From: Liolophura sinensis
Taxonomy: Eukaryota; Mollusca; Polyplacophora; Chitonida; Chitonidae
Assembly: GCF_032854445.1 (NCBI RefSeq)
Contig: NC_088302.1
Location: forward strand, 5,329,338 to 5,393,337
Length of the DNA stretch: 64,000 bases
Reading direction: 5' to 3'
Of the stretch, positions 21,201 to 26,984 are shown one piece after another. Made by a program: the position numbers and the translations under genes. The notes beneath the pieces are model-generated. The model saw only the letters and a list, made by a program, of their open reading frames with translations. It did no database searches and was not told the DNA's origin. Position 1 is the stretch's first letter; every line of letters begins with the position of its first letter.

Positions 21201-22616
21201 CTATCAATGGGTTTTATTACACTGACATTTCACATATATGACAATGGGTCAGTATTTAGAACCCAGCACCTCTGGGTAAGCAGGCTTATGTGCCGACCAC
21301 AGTGCACTCAAGCCAATTCCCATTCCGTTTATTTTCGACACTGTTATCAATAGCCTTCACATCTTGCTTTCTCCTTTCAACAATTTGCCCATCGAAAGAC
21401 ATGATAATCGCCAAAACTTTTTCACCTATTAACTGAAAAATAAATAAATGTTGCCTAGATGCATAACTGAAATTCTTAGGTCTTCAGTATTTTTTACTAA
21501 AGAATCGCAAAATGTGACAGAAATTCATCAAGCAATCTAATAGGGCACAAAATTAGCTGTTTGTGGTTCTAACAAAATTTCATACCGGATTAAAATTATA
21601 GCAAAACAATGTAAAAATGGCACCCCTTGATCACTCTCATCATTAGATGTATGATACTGTTGTCCTGTCTTACAAATCAATACAAGTTAACCCACTAAAG
21701 GGGAACAGCTTTGCAAAGCTTTTCCAGCAAGGGAACATTGTCTGGTGGTATCATAGTATAATGGTATAACTTCGCACTAACAGCACGACGTAGTTAGAGA
21801 AACGATACTTTACACATTATCTGATTTGACAACACATCCACCACTGTTTGGCACAGAATTAATTATTACTGTACCTGAAATACGATTCTTCTCGCTCTAA
21901 AATTGTCCGCTTCCATTTTTAGGATTACCGAAAACCCCAATACTCTTGCTCCCATAGTCTCGTATACACTTGGAAAGAGTACGCAGTTGTGTGTCCCTCA
22001 GTGTTGCATCAGTCTTATGTGAACAAGGTGCTGCCAATCGCAACAACATTACTGATTTACAGTACAAGAAGATTTTCAACAACTAGACCGGTTGAAGTGA
22101 TGGATACCTGACGCGAGTAAATACATGTACGTCAAATCAATTGTTAAATGACGGCCCTTCTTGCAAAACTGAGTCCCCCCACCACCCCACCCCCGCCCCA
22201 AATTTTCTTCTCAGATTTGCATGAATGTCAGAAACGATCTTTTCAACCAAAAAAAAAAGACGGAATTCCATCTAAAGACATAGTCTTGTTGGAAATTTTA
22301 TGTCAAATACATGTGAATTTATGTGCATATAGTGACCAGAGGTTGAGACATGTAAGTACTGCATCAGATTTACTGTCTCACAGATCTCTACCAAACTCAC
22401 AGATCAAAGTTTGGGTATAACTATTGTACAAGACTCACCGTCTTCTAACAGATCAAAGTTTGTGTATAACTACTGTACAAGACTCACCGTCTTCCCTGTG
22501 CCATTTGGGCCCAGAATCAGTGTCAGTGGTGTGAAGAAAGTGATGACTTGTTTGTCTTTGTCCTCTGGCCCAAAACTACGGACACCCTGAATGGCCATTT
22601 TCTGAATGGACGACAT
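206..22616 (-). CDS. RAD50: RAD50 DNA-repair ATPase, N-terminal half (21 exons, 3' end outside window)
   Basis: RAD50 is the SMC-like ATPase of the MRE11-RAD50-NBS1 complex, which tethers and processes DNA double-strand breaks and activates ATM in the nucleus. I joined 21 minus-strand exons (22488-22616, 16558-16641, 16104-16205, 15479-15583, 14738-14811, 14212-14317, 13218-13286, 12529-12618, 11803-11863, 11231-11308, 10834-10910, 9635-9736, 8503-8572, 7985-8085, 7411-7515, 6942-7043, 4733-4845, 4012-4110, 3228-3314, 1737-1829, 206-240). All use GT/AG and all phases agree. The 627 residues align from the start with human RAD50 as I remember it: Walker A GPNGTGKT at 36-43, Q-loop FCHQEDSNW around Gln160, then a Glu/Lys-rich coiled coil from about 190. 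The start is fixed by an in-frame TAA three codons upstream. Zinc hook, signature motif and Walker B lie left of base 1. The coding sequence looks intact, so this is probably a working gene. The smallest exon (206-240) is the least certain. Confidence 0.96.
298..547. repeat. 33-bp minisatellite in RAD50 intron 20 (~7.5 copies)
   Basis: The unit contains AATGTGGCCCCAAGCC followed by ATAAAAATGATACTG. Copies are nearly identical, with a CCCC to CCCA change in the last ones. Because 33 is a multiple of three, frames stay open on both strands and give spurious 90-130-residue ORFs. Confidence 0.97.
567..1618. mobile_element. Terminal-inverted-repeat element, copy 1 (non-autonomous DNA transposon)
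   Basis: It begins CAGGGCTTCCTCTGGGTC and ends GACCCAGCGGAAGCCCTG, an inverted repeat of 18 bp with one mismatch. The interior matches the copy at 18843-19767 along most of its length, including the phrase TGCTAGAATCA(A/G)TTTGGTC. No transposase ORF is visible. Clear target-site duplications are not seen. The CAGGG terminus is compatible with hAT-like elements, but this is unproven. Confidence 0.85.
1737..1829 (-). CDS. RAD50: RAD50 exon 20 (residues 585-616)
   Basis: Encodes [20 protein letters not shown] and [10 protein letters not shown]; hook-proximal coiled coil. Phase 2/2; acceptor tttcag, donor GTAAGA. Confidence 0.9.
2535..2830. repeat. 49-bp minisatellite in RAD50 intron 19 (~6 copies)
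   Basis: Unit GTCCCAACAGACCACCATAG / AATCCTATGTTTTACATGCA / TTTTAGTTG. Copies are nearly perfect; the third has CCTCCATACAA in place of CCACCATAGAA. Confidence 0.97.
3228..3314 (-). CDS. RAD50: RAD50 exon 19 (residues 556-585)
   Basis: Encodes [20 protein letters not shown] and RGELDEYT. It matches the conserved IKSRHSDELTSLLG block before the hook-proximal coil. Phase 2/2; the donor is GTGAGT. The acceptor has a weak pyrimidine tract. Confidence 0.93.
3698..3910 (-). mobile_element. SINE family B copy in RAD50 intron 18
   Basis: Read on the plus strand it shows the 3' tail TTTATTTATTTGACCGGTG, the module TTTAACGCCATACTCAAGAA, then GGGGAAACCCACGACC and the GGTGAAAGGCTCCTGGGTC segment near the tRNA-like head. 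The element therefore lies on the minus strand. The tRNA head itself is decayed. Confidence 0.85.
4012..4110 (-). CDS. RAD50: RAD50 exon 18 (residues 523-556)
   Basis: Encodes [20 protein letters not shown] and [12 protein letters not shown], matching the QMEMLTKDKADKDEQIRK segment. Phase 2/2; donor GTGAGT. Confidence 0.92.
4733..4845 (-). CDS. RAD50: RAD50 exon 17 (residues 486-523)
   Basis: Encodes [20 protein letters not shown] then [17 protein letters not shown], aligning with the ERELSKAE...LQNEKADLDRTL segment of human RAD50. Phase 0 in, 2 out. Confidence 0.93.
4846..6447 (-). other. RAD50 intron 16, 5' of the SINE: no recognisable feature
   Basis: AT-rich intronic sequence. No exon with matching phase, repeat array or RNA gene was recognised. 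The short ORF at 5680-5949 has no recognisable domain. Confidence 0.6.
6463..6826 (-). mobile_element. SINE family A, full-length, with 15-bp target-site duplication
   Basis: tRNA-derived. On the minus strand the head reads CCCGGATAGCACAGTTGG (A box) and later GGATCAATCCTTGGTCGAG (B box), and the element ends in CACTCAC repeats. The same 15 bases, TCATTTTAACACTGA, flank it at 6448-6462 and 6827-6841, proving insertion by target-primed reverse transcription. Confidence 0.95.
6942..7043 (-). CDS. RAD50: RAD50 exon 16 (residues 452-485)
   Basis: Thirty-four codons, [20 protein letters not shown] and [11 protein letters not shown]; coiled coil. Phase 0/0; acceptor tttacag, donor GTGAGT. Confidence 0.93.
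7411..7515 (-). CDS. RAD50: RAD50 exon 15 (residues 417-451)
   Basis: Thirty-five codons, [20 protein letters not shown] onward; strongly charged coiled coil. Phase 0/0; donor GTAAGT. Confidence 0.92.
7985..8085 (-). CDS. RAD50: RAD50 exon 14 (residues 383-416)
   Basis: Encodes [20 protein letters not shown] and onward, coiled coil. Phase 1 in, 0 out; acceptor gtttag, donor GTATGA. Confidence 0.93.
8123..8452 (-). mobile_element. SINE family A, older diverged copy (RAD50 intron 13)
   Basis: Same order of blocks as the copy at 6463, but with many substitutions and a C-run at 8227-8240. The tRNA-like head (ends near ATCAAGGG) is recognisable but decayed. Confidence 0.88.
8503..8572 (-). CDS. 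RAD50: RAD50 exon 13 (residues 360-383)
   Basis: Encodes [20 protein letters not shown] and GFE, clearly matching the conserved HIRARD...L segment of RAD50. Phase 0 in, 1 out. Confidence 0.95.
8985..9634 (-). repeat. Tandem array copying the 3' half and donor of RAD50 exon 12
   Basis: Five extra units of about 104-138 bp follow exon 12 in its intron. Each contains GTCCATACTCACAGCAGCTG or a close variant, that is, the end of exon 12 plus its GTGAGTA donor on the minus strand. Extra donors sit near 9003, 9141 (mutated to GTCAGT), 9245, 9373 and 9501. The most distal unit retains more of the exon. No unit has an acceptor, so they should not act as whole exons. Confidence 0.93.
9635..9736 (-). 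CDS. RAD50: RAD50 exon 12 (residues 326-359)
   Basis: Thirty-four codons, [20 protein letters not shown] then [14 protein letters not shown]; coiled coil. Phase 0/0, donor GTGAGT. The 3' half of this exon and its donor recur five more times in the following intron. Confidence 0.92.
10141..10413. repeat. 35-bp minisatellite in RAD50 intron 11 (~7.7 copies)
   Basis: Unit ATTATCTGGAGATTACCARG / AACTGTGAACTGYGG. Two variants, CCAGG...TGCGG and CCAAG...TGTGG, mostly alternate, which suggests growth by duplication of a 70-bp dimer. Confidence 0.97.
10834..10910 (-). CDS. RAD50: RAD50 exon 11 (residues 300-325)
   Basis: Encodes [20 protein letters not shown] and KTVAE, aligning with the segment after FQG in animal RAD50. 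Phase 1 in, 0 out; donor GTAAAT. Confidence 0.92.
11231..11308 (-). CDS. RAD50: RAD50 exon 10 (residues 274-300)
   Basis: Encodes [20 protein letters not shown] to FQG, matching the conserved FQG turn in the RAD50 coil. Phase 1/1; donor GTAATC, a weaker donor. Confidence 0.92.
11803..11863 (-). CDS. RAD50: RAD50 exon 9 (residues 254-274)
   Basis: Twenty codons plus one base, [20 protein letters not shown]; coiled coil. Acceptor atttcag, donor GTAAGT, phase 0 in, 1 out. Confidence 0.9.
12529..12618 (-). CDS. RAD50: RAD50 exon 8 (residues 224-253)
   Basis: Thirty codons, [18 protein letters not shown] and onward: a heptad-like coiled-coil segment. Phase 0/0; donor GTATCC. Conservation with human RAD50 is moderate here, as is usual in the coil. 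Confidence 0.9.
13218..13286 (-). CDS. RAD50: RAD50 exon 7 (residues 201-223)
   Basis: Twenty-three codons ([20 protein letters not shown]...), the start of the ascending coiled coil near the MRE11-binding region. Its acceptor and first ~15 bases are copied in the 44-bp tandem repeat immediately upstream. Confidence 0.93.
13281..13478 (-). repeat. 44-bp tandem repeat carrying the RAD50 exon 7 acceptor (4-5 copies)
   Basis: The splice-site string CCTACAAAACA recurs exactly every 44 bp (CTAC at 13287, 13331, 13375, 13419, 13463). The first is the real acceptor of exon 7. Each unit also copies about 15 bases of exon start (GACAYAGTGMTGAAG on the minus strand). Confidence 0.93.
13485..14185 (-). 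pseudogene. Non-LTR retrotransposon (LINE) reverse-transcriptase fragment
   Basis: The minus-strand translation shows the usual LINE reverse-transcriptase order: [17 protein letters not shown], then after a frameshift [35 protein letters not shown] and the catalytic FADD. It ends near KFLGV. This is typical of Jockey/CR1/I-like LINEs. Only a piece of the RT domain is present, with a frameshift near 14000 and no endonuclease. It fills most of RAD50 intron 6 in the same orientation as the gene and is a dead copy. Confidence 0.93.
14212..14317 (-). CDS. RAD50: RAD50 exon 6 (residues 165-200)
   Basis: Completes Trp165 and encodes [20 protein letters not shown], a strongly conserved RAD50 stretch leading from the head into the coiled coil. 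Phase 2 in, 0 out. A LINE fragment starts within about 30 bases of the donor. Confidence 0.96.
14738..14811 (-). CDS. RAD50: RAD50 exon 5: Q-loop (residues 141-165)
   Basis: Encodes [20 protein letters not shown] then EDSN. Gln160 is the Q-loop glutamine that senses nucleotide and magnesium. Ends two bases into the Trp165 codon; donor GTTTGT, acceptor gcaccag. Confidence 0.96.
15479..15583 (-). CDS. RAD50: RAD50 exon 4 (residues 106-140)
   Basis: Thirty-five codons containing [11 protein letters not shown] and SKCLEIDRE, the head-domain segment just before the Q-loop in RAD50. Phase 0/0; acceptor ttttag, donor GTATGC. Confidence 0.95.
16104..16205 (-). CDS. RAD50: RAD50 exon 3 (residues 72-105)
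   Basis: Thirty-four codons, [18 protein letters not shown] onward through the VERSM segment, which is a beta-sheet part of lobe I of the ATPase head. Phase 0/0; donor GTAAGT. Confidence 0.95.
16558..16641 (-). CDS. RAD50: RAD50 exon 2 (residues 44-71)
   Basis: Encodes [17 protein letters not shown] and the HDPK end, matching the segment right after Walker A in animal RAD50. Phase 0 at both ends; acceptor ttgtag, donor GTTTGT. Separated from exon 1 by a 5.8-kb intron full of transposons. Confidence 0.95.
16761..16829. repeat. DIRS terminal inverted repeat, low-coordinate end
   Basis: Contains GTATTCCTCCTAGG and CATAATCACAGCCAATTTAA. Its reverse complement is found at 20514-20577 with a few mismatches. 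Confidence 0.88.
17054..17101. repeat. DIRS internal complementary region
   Basis: GTGAATACAATATTATACCT followed by ACTTCGGTTTCTCATAAAAT is the near-exact reverse complement of 16739-16785. In DIRS elements such an internal region complementary to the termini is used as a template to close the circular intermediate. Confidence 0.8.
17085..17753 (-). pseudogene. DIRS tyrosine recombinase, N-terminal part, broken
   Basis: Two minus-strand pieces are separated by an in-frame TGA. The first ends in [20 protein letters not shown]. The second has [13 protein letters not shown] and NERPPQPKY. These are characteristic of the core-binding (SAM-like) domain of DIRS recombinases, which join the circular cDNA to the target. 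The catalytic domain with the Arg, His-x-x-Arg and Tyr residues is absent, so the enzyme cannot function. Confidence 0.85.
17850..18577 (-). pseudogene. DIRS RNase H domain, inactive
   Basis: Contains [27 protein letters not shown] (first catalytic Asp), then [15 protein letters not shown] (catalytic Glu) and GTHS, the RNase H pattern of DIRS Pol. The DNTT-type third catalytic Asp is replaced by a Gln/Asn-rich stretch ([10 protein letters not shown]). Downstream the YAFPPFSLI motif of DIRS linker regions is still readable, while a second frame carries [11 protein letters not shown], showing a frameshift near 18000-18090. Confidence 0.85.
18578..19961. mobile_element. TIR element inserted in the DIRS pol (outer nested insertion)
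   Basis: It starts CAGGGTTCGTACAGG and ends CTGTGCGCACCCTG, which is an imperfect inverted repeat. Just inside each end are related phrases of TTTCCAGGAG and TTGTCATTTTCAAGG, a common pattern for small CAGGGT-type MITEs made of phased CAAGT/TTGAAA words. Removing it rejoins the RT end and RNase H linker of the DIRS. The flanking 8-mers agree at only 5 of 8 positions, so the duplication is uncertain. Confidence 0.75.
18843..19767. mobile_element. Terminal-inverted-repeat element, copy 2 (inner nested insertion)
   Basis: Begins CAGGGCTTCCTCTGGGTC and ends GCCAGCGGAAGCCCTG. It is the same family and orientation as 567-1618 but about 125 bp shorter. It sits inside the outer TIR element, so it is the youngest layer of the nest. 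No coding capacity. Confidence 0.85.
19962..20213 (-). pseudogene. DIRS reverse transcriptase, C-terminal fragment
   Basis: Begins [11 protein letters not shown], which carries the YxDD catalytic motif, and continues to [19 protein letters not shown] and [19 protein letters not shown], the thumb region that precedes RNase H in DIRS Pol. Everything N-terminal to YMDD is missing or unrecognisable, so this is a deletion remnant. Confidence 0.82.
20514..20577. repeat. DIRS terminal inverted repeat, high-coordinate end
   Basis: TTTAAATTGGCTGTGATTAT, then CCTAGGAGGAATACAACATT: the reverse complement of the repeat at 16761-16829. It marks the 5' boundary of the minus-strand element. Confidence 0.88.
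20579..21212 (-). other. RAD50 intron 1, middle: no gene seen
   Basis: AT-rich sequence with a short phrase, ATTATCTGTGGTAATAC, occurring twice (near 20621 and 20738). Nothing else recognised. Confidence 0.55.
21213..21218 (-). promoter_or_regulatory. Possible polyadenylation signal AATAAA
   Basis: Canonical hexamer on the minus strand, 68 bases past the stop of the candidate terminal exon at 21286-21432. The hexamer is common by chance in AT-rich DNA. Confidence 0.3.
21286..21432 (-). CDS. Candidate alternative terminal exon in RAD50 intron 1 (48 codons + stop)
   Basis: A minus-strand block opens after the good acceptor TTTATTTTTCAG and reads [20 protein letters not shown] and on for 48 codons to TAA. 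AATAAA follows 68 bases after the stop (21213-21218 complement). Spliced to exon 1 it is in phase and would give a roughly 91-residue protein ending just after Walker A. I do not recognise the peptide. It could equally be the last exon of a small nested gene, a fossil of a transposon gene, or chance. Without transcript evidence this is a hypothesis. Confidence 0.35.
   Translation of the reverse strand, partial: LIGEKVLAIIMSFDGQIVERRKQDVKAIDNSVENKRNGNWLECTVVGT
22402..22500 (-). repeat. 49-bp tandem duplication spanning the RAD50 exon 1 donor
   Basis: GATCAAAGTTTGKGTATAAC / TAYTGTACAAGACTCACCGT / CTTC occurs at 22402 and again at 22451. The second copy holds the real exon 1 end and GTGAGT donor; the first duplicates the same AAGACG-GTGAGT junction 49 bp into the intron. 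Confidence 0.93.
22488..22616 (-). CDS. RAD50: RAD50 exon 1: start codon and Walker A (residues 1-43)
   Basis: Begins [16 protein letters not shown] and ends exactly after the P-loop GPNGTGKT, which binds ATP phosphates. Donor is GTGAGT at 22487, phase 0. An in-frame TAA nine bases before the ATG fixes the start. A possible acceptor (tttacag, AG at 22648-22647) 30 bases upstream suggests a 5'UTR intron. Confidence 0.96.
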
Positions 22617-22646
22617 TGTGGTTTAAGTCACCTAAATCTCCACAAA
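22617..22646 (-). promoter_or_regulatory. RAD50: RAD50 5' leader with possible 5'UTR splice acceptor
   Basis: The minus strand reads CTGTATTTACAG then TTTGTGG, an acceptor-like site 30 bases before the ATG. An in-frame TAA lies between it and the ATG. No TATA or initiator is obvious immediately upstream, so the true transcription start may lie further upstream. Confidence 0.4.
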
Positions 22647-24339
22647 CTGTAAATACAGACATATTCGAGTCAATCCCACCGGTAAATCTGGACCTATGTT
22701 CTAATAGAAACATCATAATCACAGGACTTAAAGTGTGAAACTACAATCTAAATGTAAGCCCAAAGGGCACATATGAATTGCCCTAAATTATGAAGATTTA
22801 TTTTCATCACCTTCATTGCACTATTTAAAAGTCAATGCATCAGCAAATTGTACTTTCACTCCTGGAGTCCTTTTTTATATTATTATTTAATTTTTGCTTA
22901 AGCCCATGAATATTCAAGAATTTTTCATTTGTATTATCAGGGTGGCTAGTTTATGGACCAATGGAGTTGTTGGAGAAACCCATCAACTTCTGTGAAGTGC
23001 ATGTATCTGATGAACTCTCCCCCTTCGAGATTTGGTGGATGTCTCAAAACCACAAAAACACAACAGAAGATTGCTATTGATTGCCTTCTCACCATAAAGG
23101 CCCTGCAAATAATATCAAGAAATGATTTTCTCGCTCATAGTCCATTTGAAATAAGCTAAATCCACATTTCAAGATATTTGTATAAACTAGTGGGGACTCC
23201 TGTAAAATCCTGGCTTTTAGCTGCGTTAGTTTATAATTACCCCAACCATATCTCACCTAAACTTGTTTGAAACTCTCTTAATGTTCAAGATTCGGCTTTG
23301 ACGAACGCGTGCAAACACCTCATCATATCTCAGGATGTGTCAATGTCCCAGTTGCCAATGAGGCATGTTCCAAAGCTTACAAAAAATTAGATCATCCCGA
23401 TGAACTCAGTCTGCAATCTTAAAATTCTGACACCCAGTGTAGCAAGCCATTTTTGGGAGATGTTGATTTGCTTTTTTTATGAATAATGTCAGAATTTTTA
23501 AATAGAGTACCAAGTGCATCTAGATGTGCTAACGAAAAATATACTTGTGAGAGTCTACTTTTATACATGAAAGTGTTTTTAATTTAAAATAATTCGGTAT
23601 AATATTTAAAGAAATCAATCGCCTGCAGTTGCCCTACTGGGTCCTTGAGTTTAACACATGTAATGTTACGTTGTGTTGTTGTTGTTGCCTCTTACCCTCA
23701 ACCTGCACAAGTCAGTTTACAGAACTCCCCAAATAATGCCCTGAAAACAGACAACAGACTTTGTACATAACAAGCAAAAAAGCTCGGATATATGTTTAAA
23801 CAAAAGCCCGCGATGAAAGAGATCCTTACTTTGACAAAGGTTCTGTGGTCTAAAGTGCACCGCATTTACTTTTGGTTTCGAACATTGGCCATTGCACCAC
23901 ATTCCCGCCAAGTTGACAGGGAGAAGTTATTAATTTTAACATTTCAAATATTTTTTCAGACATTTTCCTTAATATACGGTATGAAAAGTAAAGCATTCCA
24001 CATTATCCAACAACTAAAGCCAATAAATAGTTATTCAGTACAAGGTTTTTGAACAAATACTAGCTGATCGCTGGAAAGAATTCGAAAAAACTGCTGCTCC
24101 CGAAAATATTGCAAACATAGTTGTCTCCCTTACACGTCTGGCGCAGTAAATCAACAGAAGCCGATTTAGGTTTATGAATTTACTGCTTTCGCATTTTTTT
24201 CTGTAGTAAATGTCCAACAAACACAGGTAAACGTACAATAAACAATTATATGAAATATGTACAAAAATTGCAAAAAGTAGGCTGTGTATTTCTAGTCAAT
24301 AAATTTTCAAAACGACTTTGATCTCAGCCAAAATGGTTT
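22647..24339. other. Upstream of RAD50: no gene recognised
   Basis: The RAD50 promoter should lie here or just beyond, but no diagnostic element stands out. ORFs at 22953-23159 and 23717-24052 have no recognisable domains. Confidence 0.5.
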
Positions 24340-24475
24340 CCTGGGTTTAACACCTGGGTTTAGTCTTAACCCAGTTAACACAAGAATGCTGACCGCCGTC
24401 GTATTACACATGTGAGTGAAATATTCTTGAGTACTGCTACGGAGGAAGATACCAGTCAAATAAATAAATAAAATC
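24340..24475 (+). mobile_element. SINE family B, 5'-truncated copy
   Basis: Reads CTGACCGCCGTCGTATTAC, GTGAAATATTCTTGAGTAC and ends in CAAATAAATAAATAAA, the 3' half of the family in plus orientation. Confidence 0.85.
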
Positions 24476-25600
24476 CCCGCCATAATCAATTAAACGGTGA
24501 TTGACATCTGAGGAGTTCTCCGATAGGAAATGGCTTTGCATGATTTCCTCCCAGTTGTGATGTTTTTAGCCGAGTGCCATTTATTGATACCGGTACCACA
24601 GATGTGCATAAGGGGAAAAAATGTAGGCCTATGCATGCATTCCTGGTTCGCCGGGAGTCTACGTATACTCGAACATGTGGGCCTACACTCAAAAAGAAAT
24701 CTTTTACAGGGATAAAATGCCTACACTAACAAAAAAATTTGTTAATTTTATCAGAATGTCTGTTGTCTGAGTGATGCAAGAATCTATTCTGTTTTTATTA
24801 CATAGTGCTGTGTCATATTCAACATAATATCCTGTTAGTCTAATACAATATATATATAGGCCTATAGGCCTGTGCACATATATTGCATATTTTTCCCAGC
24901 CATTTTATCTTCCCAGAAAGTCTTGCATTTCTCTCCAGGTAAACAAACGCTTCCACGCACTCACATCTATTATTCATTATACTGAGGCAGAGGGCTATTA
25001 TTACCCCGAATGTCATCATACACTGGCCAAGATGCATGCTCTCATAATAAACGCTCTGTATATGCCGCTAAGTAAAGCAAGGGATCTCAACTGCTCATGT
25101 ACAGACAGTCGACAGGGACATGCATGCTGATTCTTATGAGTACCTATACACATCAGGGGGATTCTATTTAACTGCGAGGATTTCTATTCATATAGGATGA
25201 TTCTCGTATACGTTTATAGTAGTATATGAAGTATAAAGCACCATGAAGACATATTGGCTTTTGTACAGTACAGTGGTGCTGATCACGTGGATATGGAATT
25301 CATATTGATTATGTACATGTAGGCCTACACTCACCTATACACACACAACTGAAAATTTGCTAAGTACGGGGAAAGGCACAAGCATACTAAAGTGAGTGAT
25401 TGCATACATACGCTATTCTATGTTCAAGACATAGTATTCTGTCTACGGAACAGAGTATGGGTTTCACCGTGAATGTAGGCTTGCAAGCTTGGCATTAATA
25501 TAAGAGGTGTAAAAAAAGGTATCAAAATATGTACTGCATAATCTGAGAGTTACAGAAGCTTCAATTGCTTGCTATAGGAGTTACAAAAATGCACCTTATG
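24476..25600. other. Non-coding stretch, nothing recognised
   Basis: No gene, array or RNA seen; a few short ORFs without domains. Confidence 0.5.
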
Positions 25601-25830
25601 AATAATATGCCAAAAAGTCAAGAAATTGGCTTACGGAATAAGGAAAAATGAATTGGGGTATAATTCCCACCATACAAAAATGATTTTCAAGTATCTTTTT
25701 CTCTTTAAAGAAAAATCGAAAATATATTGGAGACCGCGTCTACAACTAACTTTTTGCACTCTTGCATATGAACTGTAAGTAATTTTTATGTTTTCTCCAC
25801 CTTTAACATTTAACATAAGCCCTTGTTTCC
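25601..25830. repeat. Dispersed repeat family D, copy 1
   Basis: Shares TTTCTCTTTAAAGAAAAATC (the inverse of a phrase at 49840-49855) and the phrase GCACTCTTGCATATGAACT, which parallels GCACTCTTTCACCTGAACT near 39122. Unclassified and non-coding. Confidence 0.6.
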
Positions 25831-25997
25831 TGTTTATTAATGTGGGGATACAGACAATAGATGTACTCAATTTCTGCCCGTAAAAACACTGGTAAAAGTG
25901 GGAAAAAATCGGGAAAAAATTGAACTGCGTTTATGTTCTTTCTATATGAGAGCCATATCATGAAAGATTGGAGCTTTCAAAATTCGTATTTTTTTTA

Positions 25998-26014
25998 AGG
26001 GGGGGGGGGGGGGC
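25998..26014. repeat. Poly-G tract
   Basis: About 16 consecutive G after a T-run. Such tracts recur at 35694-35713 (G) and 52599-52612 and 53521-53535 (C). Confidence 0.95.
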
Positions 26015-26118
26015 TTTGATGTTTCTGGTTAGATAAATATACAGTTGTAGCATCTCACATGGTCAATACAGGGAATGTATTCAAAATTTTATTTTTTTAG
26101 TGTTTATGGTATATTGAG

Positions 26119-26235
26119 CATTTGTTTATTTATTTATTTGATTGGTGTTTTACGCCTTACTCAAGAACATTTGACTTTTACGACGGCGGCCAGTATTATG
26201 AATGGTGGGAGGAAACCGGACAGAGCCTGGGGCAG
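26119..26235 (-). mobile_element. SINE family B, 5'-truncated copy
   Basis: The plus strand shows TTTATTTATTTGATTGGTG, TTTTACGCCTTACTCAAG, GGCGGCCAG and GGGAGGAAACCGGACAGAGC, then similarity ends. The head is missing. Confidence 0.88.
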
Positions 26236-26984
26236 TATAGCATTTAACATACTCTATAAAATATTTTAAAAATGTCAAAATATCCATCACAACGCCTGTT
26301 TTTTAAGTATCGTATATGTGGAAGAGTGTCTACTGGCATTATACGTGTATTCTGGCTGTACTGTTCCATAGTCACTTGGGAGGAGGGAGGAGGGGGGAGG
26401 GGATCTGCACGCATATGTGTGACTTTTGTCAAAGCGATAATGGATATGCATGAACTGTGGCATTCGGCCTCATTCTGATACCACAATTTGCCATCGTAGT
26501 GTAAAGTTTCAGGACATCGTGTGGTAATATTCAACATGTGAACGGTACGATTTTTATATTCATTTTCCACAAACACGCATGCCAGCATTCAGATGGTTCT
26601 AACAACCTTGTCATTGAAAATATAGGATACGTCAGATGCATGTCTCGAGACGACGTATAGTGTAAGCAGTTGCACTTTTGTTGTATTATGCAAGATGCCT
26701 TCATGTGTGAACACTTGCAATAAGATGCAATAAACATAAATTTATTTTGTTTTAATTTGGACCACGAAATGTTCCAGTCGTATTTTGTGTTTCCGTGATA
26801 TTTATACGTCAAAATTTATCAACGGTTGTTATCTGAAATCGACCATTTTGATTCCCAGTTCGATGAGATATTGTACAAGCGCCCTAAACAATTGTGTTAA
26901 ACCAGTCATAGTTGGGAGGAGTACAAAGTTATTATGTTATATTCACCCCTGAGTTTTCAAGAGTTACATATATGCAACAGGAGA
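26236..26984. other. Non-coding stretch, nothing recognised
   Basis: Contains a short purine-rich GGAGGGAGGAGGGGGGAGG tract at about 26380. No exon or RNA gene seen. Confidence 0.5.

Noticed and set aside
206-22616. Another SMC-family protein (SMC1-6) instead of RAD50
   Set aside because: The N-terminus with VRSFG, the [17 protein letters not shown] block and the HIRRRD block are specific to RAD50.
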